This document shows positions 1 to 9,221 of a DNA stretch of 39,504 nt, piece after piece (position 1 is the stretch's first letter; each line of letters begins with the position of its first letter). Source of the stretch: a bacterium. GTDB lineage: Bacteria > Bacillota > Clostridia > Lachnospirales > Lachnospiraceae. The notes beneath the pieces are model-generated. The model saw nothing but the letters and a program-made list of their open reading frames with translations. It did no database searches and had not been told where the DNA came from. The translations under genes were made by a program, and so were the position numbers. The DNA lies in contig JAQYOU010000045.1 in the NCBI GenBank assembly GCA_028727105.1, forward strand, positions 1-39,504, read 5' to 3'.

Positions 1-216
1 ATTTGCAAGCGCCAGCGAATCCACTTCCTTCAGGAAAGAATGCTCCTTCTTATACATAGCCGGTGTGTTCTTTAACATCTTTCCGGTTGTTTTATACTCA
101 CTGATCTTATCGGACAACATGGCATTATACAGAAATCTGCAGCAGCCAAATGTTTTAGACAGCAGGACTACCTGATCTTTATTCGGATAGATTCTGAATC
201 TATATGCCTTGTTCAA
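1..216 (-). CDS. tnpB: TnpB-like RNA-guided nuclease/transposon protein, N-terminal part (runs off left edge)
   Basis: The reverse strand reads without stops from a TTG at 216 to the window edge, 72 codons. The start is preceded by GGGAGG at good spacing. The protein begins LNKAYRFRIYPNKDQ and continues with TFGCCRFLYNAML, which is the characteristic N-terminal helix-turn-helix region of IS200/IS605 OrfB/TnpB. TnpB proteins are omega-RNA-guided DNA nucleases carried by these elements. The RuvC catalytic residues and zinc ribbon would lie outside the window, so activity cannot be judged. The ORF track missed it because it lacks an ATG and is open at the edge. Confidence 0.85.
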   Translation of the reverse strand, partial: MNKAYRFRIYPNKDQVVLLSKTFGCCRFLYNAMLSDKISEYKTTGKMLKNTPAMYKKEHSFLKEVDSLALAN

Positions 217-273
217 TGCTTTTCCTCCCTAACCAAAATTACCAATCAGCCAATACCTTCGTTCTTTGGCTAT

Positions 274-309
274 AGTATATCACATTTTTCCACATCGAAC
301 AAGTGTTCT
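274..309 (-). promoter_or_regulatory. tnpB promoter with overlapping LexA/DinR-like box
   Basis: On the minus strand a TTGTTC (297-302) and a TATACT (274-279) are 17 bp apart, upstream of tnpB. The -35 lies inside CGAACAAGTGTTCT (296-309), which fits the Gram-positive LexA (DinR) box CGAACRNRYGTTYC at 13 of 14 positions. The promoter is seen directly; SOS control of the element is inferred. Confidence 0.6.
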
Positions 310-343
310 ATTTCATTTATTTTGCATTAATTTTGCAATTCAT

Positions 344-366
344 CTCGCCACCTGCAGAGGTGGGAG
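344..366 (-). mobile_element. Subterminal hairpin at the left end of the IS200/IS605-type element
   Basis: CTC-G-CCACCT-GCAG-AGGTGG-GAG forms an imperfect hairpin 130 bp upstream of tnpB. IS200/IS605 elements end in such subterminal hairpins rather than inverted repeats, so the element boundary should lie close to 367-380, just after the stop of the remnant described next. The exact cleavage site cannot be fixed without an empty-site sequence. Confidence 0.5.
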
Positions 367-378
367 AATTCTTGCTTA

Positions 379-476
379 TTACATGTTAAATAACTTCTTA
401 TATGCAGCAAGCTTCTTCTTTGGCACTTTGATGGTGGTAGCCTTGGTAAAGTCCCTTAAAGAAGCGTCCCTAAAGT
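379..476 (-). pseudogene. C-terminal scrap resembling a BspA-type leucine-rich-repeat surface protein
   Basis: One minus-strand frame reads RDFTKATTIKVPKKKLAAYK and ends KLFNM followed by TAA at 379-381. This VPKKKLxAYKKLF pattern is common at the C-terminus of Lachnospiraceae LRR_5/BspA-like cell-surface proteins. Nothing of the repeat region precedes it, since the reading frame runs into the LuxR gene end. It is most simply a leftover 3' end next to the transposon insertion. A chance resemblance cannot be excluded at this length. Confidence 0.35.
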
Positions 477-482
477 TTGAAC

Positions 483-2903
483 CTATATCAGCCCTCTCCG
501 GTAGGCTTCCGCTACAGCGCCGGATTTGTCCTTGACGCCGAGCTTCTGGTAGGTCTGAGAGCTGTGGTATTTGACAGTTCCCTCCTGAATGTGGAGCCGT
601 TTGGCAATCTGTGCCACAGAAAATCCCTCTGCCTGGAGCTTTAGGATTGCCAGTGCATTCTCACCGAGCACCACTTCCTTCGCTCCGGTCTTCAGATAAG
701 CGGGATAGAGTTTCTCCATACGCCCTGCTTCCTCCAAAAGCTCCTTATAAAAGGTCTTATCCTGCGGCTTCCATGCAGTCATCTTGAGCAGCTTATAAGC
801 TGCTCCGGCCTCCCTTGTGACAAGCCGCACAAAATGATACTCCTGTGCCTCATCAAGACACCTTTGCAATGTTTCATCCCATCCGTCATAACCCATTCTC
901 TGCTGCGTGATGGCGAGCAACAGCTCGCACTCCATCCTGACGAAGGTGCGCTTCATGACTTCCGTATAATACAAAAGCTTTTGCAAAAGATCCACCGCAA
1001 GCTCATATTTTCCGGTGCACAGATAGATACGTACCTTTGTCAAATAATGGAACCGGTAAATGGATATAAACTCTACATTTTCGTCGGGAGCACTTTCCAT
1101 CCAGCGAAGTGCGACCGCGATATTACCGCTGTAAAGTTCAAGTCGTACCAGAAACGTTTCAATATTCGGAATCAGCTTTTCCTCACGTTCTGCCTCAGCC
1201 TTTTTATAGAAACTCTCCAATCGGTCTTTCGCGAATGTCAGTTTTCCATCAAAAACAGACTGCCATGCCATCAGACCGTCCGCCACAAAAACCTGCTCCA
1301 GCTTTCCCCCGCTGTCAGCCTGCATTCTGCCGTTCGCAAGCAGCGTAGCCACCTCATAGCGGTCTGCTCCCTTTTCAAAAAAGCTCTCCGCCAGTGCCAG
1401 ATTCACAAGTCCCTTGCCGTATTTTCCGAGCACGAAAGACACAACCTTACCGATGCTGCGAGCAAGCTGTACATCACTTTTGGACCACTCACAAAAATCC
1501 TTGCCACCGTTCATCATCGAGGGCAGATTGGAGGTCACCGAAAACTCCGGTAATACAACCTTTCTGCATTCTAGGAGCGTTCCGGCATGCTTGATTATCT
1601 CAATCAAATCAAAAGTGCCGCGATGAGGCAGTCCGATATCCAGATAGAGAATCAAGGATTTTGTATATCGCAACAGGCTGCCCGTCTGCTGCTGTGCAAA
1701 TGCTTTCAATTCCCCATACCAATACTCACTCTCCTCCTGATCGAGGAGCAGAGAATTGAGCATACTCATTCCGCACATCAGATCGGGATTTTTTCTGATA
1801 TCCTCCCTTGGCAATGCCAGATAAAACTTGCGCAGTTCAAAATAATGCCCTGACCCCGGATCAAGTCTTGCATTTTCGACCAGCAGACAAAGCATTCGAT
1901 CATTTGCCTGCCCCTTCTGATACATCTCAAGCGCCCTAAGCGGTTCATTGTTCATCTCATAGTACAAACCGGCATTACAATACAGCGTTCTGATTCTTTC
2001 TTCATCATATTTTTTATACATCCATCTGCGCAGGGATAAAAGCAATGTCCTTCGCATTTCGTAAGAGACTGAAGCAGGATCGTTTTCACAAATACCGCCC
2101 TCCACATGCTCAATCAAAAAATTGCCGATCTCCATAGCTTGACGCAGCAGATATTCCGCATCATTCTTTCCTGTAATCATTCTGGCCATCGGAACTGTAA
2201 AGCGCTCCACGATCGAAAGCCTGAGCAGAAAATCCTGCATCTGCGGCTCCCACTGTTCATAGACATGCAGCTCCAGATAATCCCAAAACTGCTGCTGCAC
2301 CACCTTCAGAAGCGACGTCTTATATTCCTCCCCCTTTGACAGATGCGCCAGTGTCAGACTGATAAAATAAGCATTGTGCAACGCACTTACACTAAGCGCT
2401 GTCACCTGCTCCTTTGTAAGATGGACTTCCCACTTCTGAATCAGCTTCTCAATTTCGGCATCGGATAATTCCAGATCCTTCTCCTCAATGACCGTAAAAG
2501 GATGCTTGATAAAAGTGCCATGCAACCACTTCGGGATTTTTCCTCGCGAAATTAAAATAAGCCATGCATCTTCTTTCATGACAAGCTTTTCTATGGCTTT
2601 CCAAATATCCTGACAGATATCCGGACACAGCAAGGTCTGCAGATCGTCGATCACAATGGTACCACGCAACTCCTCCGAAGTGATCAGATCTGCCTCCTGC
2701 AACTGATTTGCCGAAAAATATGTGATATGACGGTTCCCAAAATAGGAATTGATGAAGCTGGTCTTTCCATAACTGGTCGCGCCATACAGCCATACAGTTT
2801 TCCCGCTCTCTTCCGCCAGCTTCATCTTACTGTAAGCCAGATGCGGTCTCACATAATGTTTTTGGTCAAAGCTCTCCATCCGTTCTTTTCTTGAAACGTG
2901 CAT
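483..2903 (-). CDS. MalT-like LuxR-family transcriptional regulator (STAND ATPase)
   Basis: 806 residues with the MalT-like layout. A P-loop GATSYGKTS lies at about residues 41-49 and a Walker B-like strand IVIDDLQT at about 83-90. A long helical middle region follows, consistent with winged-helix and TPR-like repeats. The last 60 residues are a LuxR/GerE DNA-binding domain (AEGFSVAQIAKRLHIQEGTV). Such STAND regulators bind nucleotide and an inducer, oligomerise and activate transcription. The ATG at 2903 has AGGTGG seven bases upstream; a second ATG eight codons later is possible. The gene lies 160 bp downstream of the BMP protein gene on the same strand and ends in TAG. It probably responds to, or controls, the neighbouring binding protein and HD-GYP sensor; the inducer is unknown. 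Confidence 0.88.
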   Translation of the reverse strand: MHVSRKERMESFDQKHYVRPHLAYSKMKLAEESGKTVWLYGATSYGKTSFINSYFGNRHITYFSANQLQEADLITSEELRGTIVIDDLQTLLCPDICQDIWKAIEKLVMKEDAWLILISRGKIPKWLHGTFIKHPFTVIEEKDLELSDAEIEKLIQKWEVHLTKEQVTALSVSALHNAYFISLTLAHLSKGEEYKTSLLKVVQQQFWDYLELHVYEQWEPQMQDFLLRLSIVERFTVPMARMITGKNDAEYLLRQAMEIGNFLIEHVEGGICENDPASVSYEMRRTLLLSLRRWMYKKYDEERIRTLYCNAGLYYEMNNEPLRALEMYQKGQANDRMLCLLVENARLDPGSGHYFELRKFYLALPREDIRKNPDLMCGMSMLNSLLLDQEESEYWYGELKAFAQQQTGSLLRYTKSLILYLDIGLPHRGTFDLIEIIKHAGTLLECRKVVLPEFSVTSNLPSMMNGGKDFCEWSKSDVQLARSIGKVVSFVLGKYGKGLVNLALAESFFEKGADRYEVATLLANGRMQADSGGKLEQVFVADGLMAWQSVFDGKLTFAKDRLESFYKKAEAEREEKLIPNIETFLVRLELYSGNIAVALRWMESAPDENVEFISIYRFHYLTKVRIYLCTGKYELAVDLLQKLLYYTEVMKRTFVRMECELLLAITQQRMGYDGWDETLQRCLDEAQEYHFVRLVTREAGAAYKLLKMTAWKPQDKTFYKELLEEAGRMEKLYPAYLKTGAKEVVLGENALAILKLQAEGFSVAQIAKRLHIQEGTVKYHSSQTYQKLGVKDKSGAVAEAYRRGLI

Positions 2904-3063
2904 CCTGCCACCTTTTTCTTTTTAAGATATTTTTTGTCATCACAGCTTTTGTTTCCATTTTTCTGTTCTGACAAGACCACATACCCAGCTATGCCTTGCG
3001 AACAATGTACAACCTTTGCAGTCAGATTTGCAGCCCTGTTATTCTCCGCATGCCCCAAGTCGC

Positions 3064-4269
3064 CTACTCGATCGTGATCACATCCTGCAAAATATAGTGA
3101 AAGGTTGGAGCCGAGCTTGTTTCATTCTCAACATATCCTTCGCTCAGATCAATCCTGTCATCCGGATGCTCCGGGTCTACACCGATATAGTCTCCCTGAA
3201 AGACGGTGATCTTGTTCTGCCGAAAGTCATGTATCAGTTCCTCGATCCGCTGCGCTGATCCCTTTGCAGCCACGAATTCATTCAGCTCAAGCATCTGTAC
3301 CCATCCCTGCTCAAAGCCTGCTCCGGCATCATTTCCGTTAATCGTTGCCCCTACGCACTTCTCAATCGCTTTATCCGAAAGAACAGCCTCTGTCGCCTGC
3401 ATGATATAGGGTTCCCAGTCAATCTTTGAACCTGTCAGATAGGTAGTGGGAGCGATATCCCGCATACTTTCATTGTAGCTGACATAATAGACGATCTGTG
3501 TACGTTCCGTCTCCTCGCAGGCCATCGCCGGACCTGACGTATCGGAATGCTGCGAAATAATGATACACCCCTCCTCGATCAGCTGCTTCGCACACTGCTT
3601 CTCGAGATGAAAATCCTCCCAGGAATTTGTATACTTCACTGTCATGGTAGCCTCCGACACTACAGACCGGACACCAAGAAAGAAGGCCGTATACCCCGAA
3701 ATCACTTCCGCATACGGATATGCACCGACATATCCAACTTTTGCCTGCTTGGGCGTAATTTTTTCTGTATCGATAAGCTCCTGAAGTTTCATACCCGCAA
3801 CAACACCGCTGATATATCTCCCCTGATATATTTTCCCCATATAGGTATGATAATTGGCAAGGTGCGGCTCTTCATTGGCATTGCTGCAGGTTGCCTGACA
3901 GAACTGGATATCCGGATATTTCGCGGCATATTCCTTTGCCTTTACGCCGTATCCGTAGCTCGTTGTGAAAATAACATCACAGTCTGCGTCAACCAGCTCC
4001 TGCAAGGAGCCTTCCACCTCATCCTCCGGCACATTGAATTTGGAAACAGTCTCCACGCGTCCCTCATATGCTTTTTCTACTGCGTTCTGCGCATTGACAA
4101 AATTGTTGGTATAGCCGCTGCTGGTATCACCCACGTAGATAAATCCGACCTTGACAGTCTTCCCTTCATCCCTGCCATGTAGGAAATAATGGAGCACAAA
4201 TGCAAATAAAATGACAACGACTGCACTCATTATTGTAATTACATAGTTTCGTTTATTCTCAGCCTTCAT
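3064..4269 (-). CDS. Membrane-anchored BMP/PnrA-family solute-binding protein
   Basis: I chose the ATG at 4269 (MKAENKRNYV), which has GGGAG upstream; the longer ORF start at 4332 lies deep inside the preceding gene. This gives 401 residues. An N-terminal hydrophobic segment (ITIMSAVVVILFAFVLHYFL) is followed by a BMP/Med-type periplasmic-binding fold: VGFIYVGDTSSGYTN, VIFTTSYGYG, KVGYVGAYPYAEVISGYTAF and the hinge region near YLTGSKIDWEPY. BMP proteins usually bind nucleosides and serve ABC importers. Here there is no lipobox, so the protein is held by an uncleaved membrane helix, and no permease or ATPase gene is adjacent. The gene overlaps the HD-GYP gene by 11 bp, so the two are translationally linked. 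I infer a role as extracellular sensor partner rather than importer subunit. Confidence 0.85.
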   Translation of the reverse strand: MKAENKRNYVITIMSAVVVILFAFVLHYFLHGRDEGKTVKVGFIYVGDTSSGYTNNFVNAQNAVEKAYEGRVETVSKFNVPEDEVEGSLQELVDADCDVIFTTSYGYGVKAKEYAAKYPDIQFCQATCSNANEEPHLANYHTYMGKIYQGRYISGVVAGMKLQELIDTEKITPKQAKVGYVGAYPYAEVISGYTAFFLGVRSVVSEATMTVKYTNSWEDFHLEKQCAKQLIEEGCIIISQHSDTSGPAMACEETERTQIVYYVSYNESMRDIAPTTYLTGSKIDWEPYIMQATEAVLSDKAIEKCVGATINGNDAGAGFEQGWVQMLELNEFVAAKGSAQRIEELIHDFRQNKITVFQGDYIGVDPEHPDDRIDLSEGYVENETSSAPTFHYILQDVITIE

Positions 4270-7200
4270 CTTTCGTCTCCCTACTGTCACTTGTCTGATA
4301 CATGCGCTTGACATCAATTGTGCCATCTTCAATCAGTCCGAGCAAAATATCCACAAGCTTTGGATCAAACTGTGTTCCTTTTCCCTTTTCCATTTCAGAA
4401 AGCACATGCGAAAAATCAAGCTTTTTGCGGTAAACACGGTTAGCAGTCATCGCATCAAATGCATCGGCAATTCCGATAATCCGCGCATTTATAGGAATTT
4501 CTTCACCCTTGAGGCCATGCGTATAACCTCGACCGTCATACCGCTCATGGTGGTATAGGACACCCTCCTCCACATGGTCGATCAGCGTAAAGTTTTTAAG
4601 GATCTCCGCGCCTCTTTCCACATGTGATTTCATGATGACATATTCCTCATCCGTCAGTTTTCCCGGTTTATTCAGTACGCGGTCCGGTATTCCGATCTTT
4701 CCGATATCATGCAGGATTGCCGTCCGTCGCAGCTGCTCACACGCCTCATCGTCATAGCCGAGCCTGCGCGCGATCATCACTGAGTATTCCGATACGCGGA
4801 CGGAATGCTGGCTGGTATTTTCGTCCTTTGCATCGACCGCCTGCGCGATAGTCATAATCGTCTCATTGCCCATCTGCACCTGGCGCGTTGTCCACTCCAG
4901 TTCCATCCGCTGCATACGGAGCGTTTTCTGGATCTGTGTCCGGAAAAACAGCCATGTCAGATACGCTATGAACAATACGGCCACGCAGCCCACGTAGAGA
5001 CGGAACCACCAGTTATCGTAGATTTCTTTTACCTTAATAATCTGATAAGAGTTTTCTGCGATCACACCACCTGTCTTACTGTCAAGCACCGCAATGTGGA
5101 ACCGGTACTCCCCGGAAGGCAGATTCGTGTAAATGATGTGCTTCATTTCGCTCTTCAGCATACTGCGCCCCATTTTGTCAAACCCTTCCAGATAGATGCG
5201 GATTTCAGGATCATGAATCGAGAAATTAACAATCTCGGGCGTTATATCAATCTTCTCCGCACCCCGTGGAATATGGATGGCCTCTCCCTTTTCCACGGGA
5301 TAGACTTCCCCATCCACCTCAATCTGCGTAAGCAGCATGCGATAGGATCTCTCGGTGATATCATACTGGTTCAGATTAATGCAAACCACTCCTCTGTCAC
5401 CACACAGATACAGTTCGTCCTCCTCATCCATATACGGAAAGGAATTTGGTGTCAGTCCGAGACGCAGACCTTTTCTGGCATCCAACAGTTCGTAGCTGAG
5501 CTGACCGCCCGCCAGGAGTTCCTCCTTGTCAACCACATAGATTCCTGCAGAACTGAGCACAAACAATTCACCGTTGTTTCCCTCAATGACATCAAAGTTA
5601 TTGTAATACGGAAAATTGTCCAAAATACGGATGCTACCATCCTCCTGCGCGTAGCACAATCCGTTCGATGTTACAATAAACAAACCGTTATCATCAGAAT
5701 TGGGGACAATCTTCAAAATGATATCTGAACTGAGCCCGTCCTCCTGCCTGATTGTATCTGTCACACGACCATCCTTGATCACTGCAACGCCGTTCCCATC
5801 CGTTCCCGCCAGAATACTGCCGTCCGCACACTCATACAGTGTCAGTACCTTTGGATTTGCAAGCCCTTCCGCAGAGCCGATCGTATCTGTCACAACACCG
5901 TCTTTGATAAATGAAATTCCGGAATCTCCTGCCACAACAATGGTTCCGTCCGCAGTCTCCATGGCAGAACGCATTTTGTCTCCCCGCATACCTGTTTTGC
6001 TGTCATAGATTTTTACCTCTCCATCCTCAGACACTTCACAAATTCCCTTACCCGAGGTACAAATCCACAAATGGTTTGCAGAATCCACCATCAGACAACG
6101 TATTCTGACACCGGAGAGCATCTGTGTAATCGCATTCTTCTTTGCAATCAGAAACTTTGCGCTCATCGCATCCAGCCCGCTATCTGTTCCAAAATATAAA
6201 TCTCCCTGCCATTTGGTAATCGTGTTCACCACATTCTCTTCAAGCCCGGCTTCTTCATATATCTCCGAAAAAACAGACGGACACATACGAAGCAGCCCAA
6301 GTCTGGAGGAAGTAAACCACAGATTGCCCTGATAATCAATCAGCATATGGTCAATAGAGCTGTTAAAGCTGTCCGAATCAATGGAACAGTAATTTCCCCT
6401 TGTCCGAAGATACCCGATACCGTTATCCGCGCAGACAAAGATGACATGATCTTCCGATATGGTAATGGAATTGATATCCTTCAGCTTGCCGCATACCAAC
6501 GTTGTCTGTTTTTCTATTCTGTTTTCAGCAATCTCGTAGACCTCTATCCGGTTTGAAGAAGTACCAAGGTACAGCCTTCCCTCTTCGTCAAAAGCACAAC
6601 AGTTGTAGAATTCTCCCGCTTTTTCGGCCGTCATGCATGTGACAATCTGCGTACCGTGCAAAAGATAGAAGTCACCCTCGTTTGTAACCGCCGCAACATT
6701 ACCGCTTTGATCGGCGCTGATACTGTCAGCATACACAATTTCCGGTATCGTCTCATACACCTTCAAACCGCCGAGCAGCGTCATGACGACAAGACTGTCT
6801 GTTGTGCCGACATAGTAATACCCCTCCGAGCTCTCCGTGATACAACGGACAGAATCTGAAGGAAGCCCTTCCTTGCGACCGACCACATTGACAATCTTCT
6901 GGTTGGTGCAGATGGCAATTCCGTTGTCATTCGTCCCAATCCATAATCTCCCTGCTTCATCCGTATAGAGACAATTCACTGTCTTTACTGCCTCAAATTC
7001 GTTCATCCACTTAAAGTCGTTTCCGCTGTAACGATACAGACCACCATAGGTACCGATCCACAGAACACCATCCTTTGTCTGCGCAATATCATTGGACGCG
7101 CCGCCTGGCAGTCCGTTTTCCCCATTGTAAACAGTCTGGATATAACGACTGAAATCAGACTGCACTGTTTTCCCGTCTAAATCACTGTTCTCGGCATAAG

Positions 7201-7861
7201 CCGTAGTACTTGTCAAAAACATCAAAAATGCAGGCAGTAAAAGTAACAGCCTTGCAACACTTTTTTCCGTCCCATCGGCACTACTCTTATGCCCTTTTTC
7301 CGTATCCGTCTCGCCCTTGTGCTTTCTCACTCTAATCAAGCGAACCGCAAAAAATAATAAAAGGAGCGTTAGCACCTTATCCAAAAAATCCGTATAAAAC
7401 TCTCCCACGATATTGCTGATCACAGTATGACATCCCATCTCCTGCAGCATTTTTGACACGCCGTCTCCCCATATATTCCCAGTCATGCCGTCTGCAAGGA
7501 TATAATTTAGGGGTGTGGAAATTGCAACCGAAAGCACAGTGACAACAAATGCAGTGGATAGCACCCCAAAAACGCTCCGCAGAAACCCTTTTCTTGCACA
7601 AATTCCTACCGTGACACCGACAGCAATATTGGTAAGGCAGTATAACAACGCAATCGGAGCGTGCAGGCTGTAAATGATATTGGCAGTCGTCCCCACAATC
7701 GCGCCACATACCGGTCCAAACACATATGCCGTAAAAACGGTTCCGACCGAATCCAGCCAGATAGGCAATGCCAGTTTTTCAGCTACCATCTTTCCCGCAT
7801 AATTCATGAGAATGCATCCCACAATAAAAAAACTGATTTCAAAATCTTTTTTCCGCTTCAT
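4259..7861 (-). CDS. ECF-S-like membrane domain / propeller / Y_Y_Y / HD-GYP sensor phosphodiesterase
   Basis: 1200 residues. Residues 1-175 hold about six membrane helices with the ECF transporter S-component look (ALPIWLDSVGTVFTAYVFGP). A second signal-like hydrophobic stretch ending AYAEN lies at about 202-224. Residues 240-800 contain many two-component-type propeller repeats (GLPGGASNDIAQTKDGVLWI, LWIGTNDNG), then a Y_Y_Y-type beta domain and a membrane helix at about 956-972. An HD-GYP domain fills 1000-1195, with HD at 1051-1052, an HHE at 1104-1106 and IADAFDAMT. HD-GYP enzymes hydrolyse c-di-GMP. The name-giving motif reads GYT instead of GYP, while metal ligands look intact. Topology is consistent: propeller outside, HD-GYP inside. 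It is the first gene of the operon with the BMP protein and LuxR regulator. Confidence 0.85.
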   Translation of the reverse strand: MKRKKDFEISFFIVGCILMNYAGKMVAEKLALPIWLDSVGTVFTAYVFGPVCGAIVGTTANIIYSLHAPIALLYCLTNIAVGVTVGICARKGFLRSVFGVLSTAFVVTVLSVAISTPLNYILADGMTGNIWGDGVSKMLQEMGCHTVISNIVGEFYTDFLDKVLTLLLLFFAVRLIRVRKHKGETDTEKGHKSSADGTEKSVARLLLLLPAFLMFLTSTTAYAENSDLDGKTVQSDFSRYIQTVYNGENGLPGGASNDIAQTKDGVLWIGTYGGLYRYSGNDFKWMNEFEAVKTVNCLYTDEAGRLWIGTNDNGIAICTNQKIVNVVGRKEGLPSDSVRCITESSEGYYYVGTTDSLVVMTLLGGLKVYETIPEIVYADSISADQSGNVAAVTNEGDFYLLHGTQIVTCMTAEKAGEFYNCCAFDEEGRLYLGTSSNRIEVYEIAENRIEKQTTLVCGKLKDINSITISEDHVIFVCADNGIGYLRTRGNYCSIDSDSFNSSIDHMLIDYQGNLWFTSSRLGLLRMCPSVFSEIYEEAGLEENVVNTITKWQGDLYFGTDSGLDAMSAKFLIAKKNAITQMLSGVRIRCLMVDSANHLWICTSGKGICEVSEDGEVKIYDSKTGMRGDKMRSAMETADGTIVVAGDSGISFIKDGVVTDTIGSAEGLANPKVLTLYECADGSILAGTDGNGVAVIKDGRVTDTIRQEDGLSSDIILKIVPNSDDNGLFIVTSNGLCYAQEDGSIRILDNFPYYNNFDVIEGNNGELFVLSSAGIYVVDKEELLAGGQLSYELLDARKGLRLGLTPNSFPYMDEEDELYLCGDRGVVCINLNQYDITERSYRMLLTQIEVDGEVYPVEKGEAIHIPRGAEKIDITPEIVNFSIHDPEIRIYLEGFDKMGRSMLKSEMKHIIYTNLPSGEYRFHIAVLDSKTGGVIAENSYQIIKVKEIYDNWWFRLYVGCVAVLFIAYLTWLFFRTQIQKTLRMQRMELEWTTRQVQMGNETIMTIAQAVDAKDENTSQHSVRVSEYSVMIARRLGYDDEACEQLRRTAILHDIGKIGIPDRVLNKPGKLTDEEYVIMKSHVERGAEILKNFTLIDHVEEGVLYHHERYDGRGYTHGLKGEEIPINARIIGIADAFDAMTANRVYRKKLDFSHVLSEMEKGKGTQFDPKLVDILLGLIEDGTIDVKRMYQTSDSRETKDEG

Positions 7862-8087
7862 CCTGTGTTCCTTCTGTGTCCTTCTCTTCTGCTTACGAAA
7901 AAAGCCATGTCATCCAAATTTTTTCAGTTCCATGAGATATCTGCGTAAGGTGCAACTCTCGGATGCAGATTATATGACCCTGCCGAATATAAGAAAGCAC
8001 TTTTACAGAAATCTCATCTTATCTGAACCATAATAACATACACAGATCCAAAATAGAACTAGACGAAAGTATAGTCTTGGCCATTAT

Positions 8088-8123
8088 TTTAGGAGAAGCC
8101 TTTAAGAAAGCTTCTCCCTAAAA
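8088..8123 (-). terminator. Hairpin overlapping the esterase stop codon
   Basis: TTTTAGGAGAAGC and GCTTCTCCCTAAAA pair with one bulge and enclose the TAA stop of the esterase gene in the loop. There is no clean U-run after the stem on the minus strand, so it may be a weak terminator or a 3'-end stabilising stem. Confidence 0.4.
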
Positions 8124-8950
8124 AATGAAATGATTTCATCCCAAACTTCCTGCTGGAAGAAACGGATATCCGCATGCTCTGCGCCTGTCAGTTCCAAAAG
8201 GGCAGCATCGCAGCCTTTCTCCTGCAGTCTCTCATATAAGACTTTCCCTTGTGCAAACGGCACTGTACGATCCTGCGTTCCATGAATGATCAGAAATGGC
8301 GGAGCCTCCTTCGTCACATAAGAAAGAGGTGAAATCCTGATGGCATCCTCCTTGTGACGGGCAATGTTTTTGCCCAGCAATAAAGATTCCGGAGCACCCG
8401 CTGCCTCCTCGGGAGACACGCGCGTAAACCCTTCCGGGTCAGTAGGCGGATACCACGGACATGCCGCCTGCACACTGCTGTCAAAATCTGTATAATCGCC
8501 CACATCATAAACCGGATCATCGACCAGAGCTGCCATAGCAGAGAGGTATCCGCCTGCCGACTCGCCCATCACGCCAACTCTGTCCGGATCGATCCGGTAT
8601 CTTTCCGCATGCGCTCTCAAATATCGGATCGCAGCTTTCACATCCTGCAATTGTGCGGGAAACACAGCTTCATTTGATGTACGATATTCCACGCTTGCTA
8701 CTGCAAACCCGGCTCGGGCAAGCTGCGAAAGATAGAAAAGATGCGCCGATTTGTCCATTGTCAGCCACGCTCCCCCGCAAATCCATACAATACAGGGATA
8801 TTTCTTTCCTGTCATATCCTCCGGATAGATCAGATCCAGCTTCAAGTCTCTTCTGGTATGTCCATACCACGCATCCATCTGCGCAAACGCCACATCTGTT
8901 GCCACCACGTACTGCGGCAAATCCACCTTTACCTCCAACTTCCGTATCAT
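8102..8950 (-). CDS. Alpha/beta hydrolase, carboxylesterase of the HSL/BD-FAE-like group
   Basis: I chose ATG 8950 (MIRKLEVKV) because AGGAGGG lies nine bases upstream; the ORF track start at 9037 has no such site. The 282-residue protein has the oxyanion-hole strand IVWICGGAW (usually HGGGW), a nucleophile elbow GESAGG, a late Asp in GTQDRTVP and a His in AEHAD, which together make a full Ser-Asp-His triad. This family removes acyl groups such as acetyl from sugars or small esters in the cytoplasm; there is no signal peptide. The gene appears monocistronic. Deacetylation of hemicellulose fragments would suit this genome, but the substrate is not shown by the sequence. Confidence 0.8.
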   Translation of the reverse strand: MIRKLEVKVDLPQYVVATDVAFAQMDAWYGHTRRDLKLDLIYPEDMTGKKYPCIVWICGGAWLTMDKSAHLFYLSQLARAGFAVASVEYRTSNEAVFPAQLQDVKAAIRYLRAHAERYRIDPDRVGVMGESAGGYLSAMAALVDDPVYDVGDYTDFDSSVQAACPWYPPTDPEGFTRVSPEEAAGAPESLLLGKNIARHKEDAIRISPLSYVTKEAPPFLIIHGTQDRTVPFAQGKVLYERLQEKGCDAALLELTGAEHADIRFFQQEVWDEIISFFREKLS

Positions 8951-9096
8951 AATATTCTCCCTCCTGGCGGGTGACAATTCGGCTACCTTGACTGATACCG
9001 TTTCGTTACTTTTTTCGTTACTTTGTTTTCTTACCATACCCTATCGCAATCCGTCGTCATTGCATCCATCCGAAACGAGACAAAGGGACACTCATT

Positions 9097-9120
9097 GTGA
9101 CAAAAGAAACGTCCCCGGGA
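9097..9120 (+). repeat. Dispersed repeat motif, copy 1
   Basis: GTGACAAAAGAAACGTCCCC followed by GGGA. It matches copies at 13068-13093 and 24576-24600 in the same orientation; the shared core is GTGRCAAAAGRAACGYCCC. Confidence 0.55.
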
Positions 9121-9221
9121 TGGCAATTAAAACAGAGTTCCGGCAATGCGACAGAGCTCTTCGTGGAATCGGCGCGATACATTTCGGATACCGGTAATTC
9201 ACTTAACTGAATAGTTTTTTT

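Noticed and set aside
7932-8033. Small plus-strand ORF MRYLRKVQLSDADYMTLPNI...
   Set aside because: 33 codons with no ribosome binding site and no recognised family; a GNAT-like start was considered but is not supportable.
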